Source of the DNA: Bacteroidetes/Chlorobi group bacterium ChocPot_Mid
GTDB lineage: Bacteria > Bacteroidota > Ignavibacteria > Kapaibacteriales > UBA2268
NCBI GenBank assembly: GCA_003731675.1
Contig: RCNQ01000285.1
Location: forward strand, 1 to 14,491
Length of the DNA stretch: 14,491 nt
Direction of reading: 5' to 3'
Position numbers and translations under genes: made by a program. Positions 14,363 to 14,491 of the stretch are shown piece after piece. Numbering within the stretch: position 1 is the first letter of the stretch; each line of letters opens with the position of its first letter. The notes below the pieces were generated by a model that was not told where the DNA came from, did not search any database, and saw nothing but the letters and a program-made list of their open reading frames with translations.

Positions 14363-14491
14363 ATGGAAAATGAAAAACAAAATAAAATAAATGCCAACAA
14401 CGAAGAAGGTATGGGATTTCTCGGGCACCTCGAAGAACTCCGCAAAAGAATTGTCTGGGCTGTTGTAGGCTTGCTCGTCGGTTGCATAATC
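14363..14491 (+). CDS. tatC: Sec-independent protein translocase subunit TatC (N-terminal fragment)
   Basis: Only the first 43 codons are present; the gene runs off the right edge. After a polar 16-residue lead comes MGFLGHLEELRKRI (17-30), the hallmark N-terminal TatC motif (M-x-x-x-x-H-L-x-E-L-R-x-R), followed by the start of the first membrane helix (VWAVVGLLVGCII). TatC is the inner-membrane receptor that binds twin-arginine signal peptides together with TatA/TatB for export of folded proteins. An internal ATG at codon 17 would begin directly at the motif, but the 14363 start gives a normal short cytoplasmic lead. The identity rests on this one motif, which is very characteristic. Confidence 0.88.
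   Translation, partial: MENEKQNKINANNEEGMGFLGHLEELRKRIVWAVVGLLVGCII

Overview
The window is about 14.5 kb of AT-rich bacterial chromosome. It most likely comes from the Bacteroidota/Chlorobi (FCB) side of the tree, and an Ignavibacteria- or Kapabacteria-like lineage would fit. The evidence is a C-terminal domain of the type IX secretion system (T9SS) type, a PD40 propeller/OmpA envelope protein, a DUF1573 protein, a Bacteroidetes-style TPR cap, generally weak Shine-Dalgarno sites, and a TAnnTTTG-like box before dapB. The genus cannot be fixed from the sequence. No mobile element, CRISPR array, rRNA or tRNA was seen.

Left part (1-6409): the window opens inside a very large secreted protein. 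It has an IgGFc-binding-like N-terminal region, a chain of beta-sandwich domains and a C-terminal T9SS-type sorting domain, and ends at a strong hairpin terminator. That hairpin also serves the convergent gene rsmB (16S rRNA m5C967 methyltransferase, minus strand). Divergent from rsmB is a small predicted outer-membrane beta-barrel protein.

Middle (6410-9291): a 285-bp, very AT-rich intergenic region with two possible hairpins is followed by an 848-residue periplasmic/envelope protein. It carries PD40 propeller blades, a probable beta-sandwich, and two OmpA-like peptidoglycan-binding domains. A strong terminator closes it.

Right part (9292-14491): a tightly packed gene set on the plus strand. 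dapB (lysine/diaminopimelate synthesis) overlaps a small exported DUF1573 protein, which overlaps the first of two tandem paralogous membrane proteins. Each paralog joins a polytopic GT-C-like membrane half to a C-terminal TPR array. Their motifs (acidic loop after TM1, YRP, H-x-x-N, GR/SR-x-D, SKET, E/D-x-RAYLP) resemble the eukaryotic TMTC family of O-mannosyltransferases. The beginning of tatC runs off the right edge.

Most of the window concerns the cell envelope: peptidoglycan precursor supply (dapB), peptidoglycan anchoring (double OmpA), secretion (T9SS cargo, TatC) and possibly protein glycosylation (the TMTC-like pair). The most interesting item is the TMTC-like tandem pair, for which an envelope-protein glycosyltransferase role is an inference and not shown.
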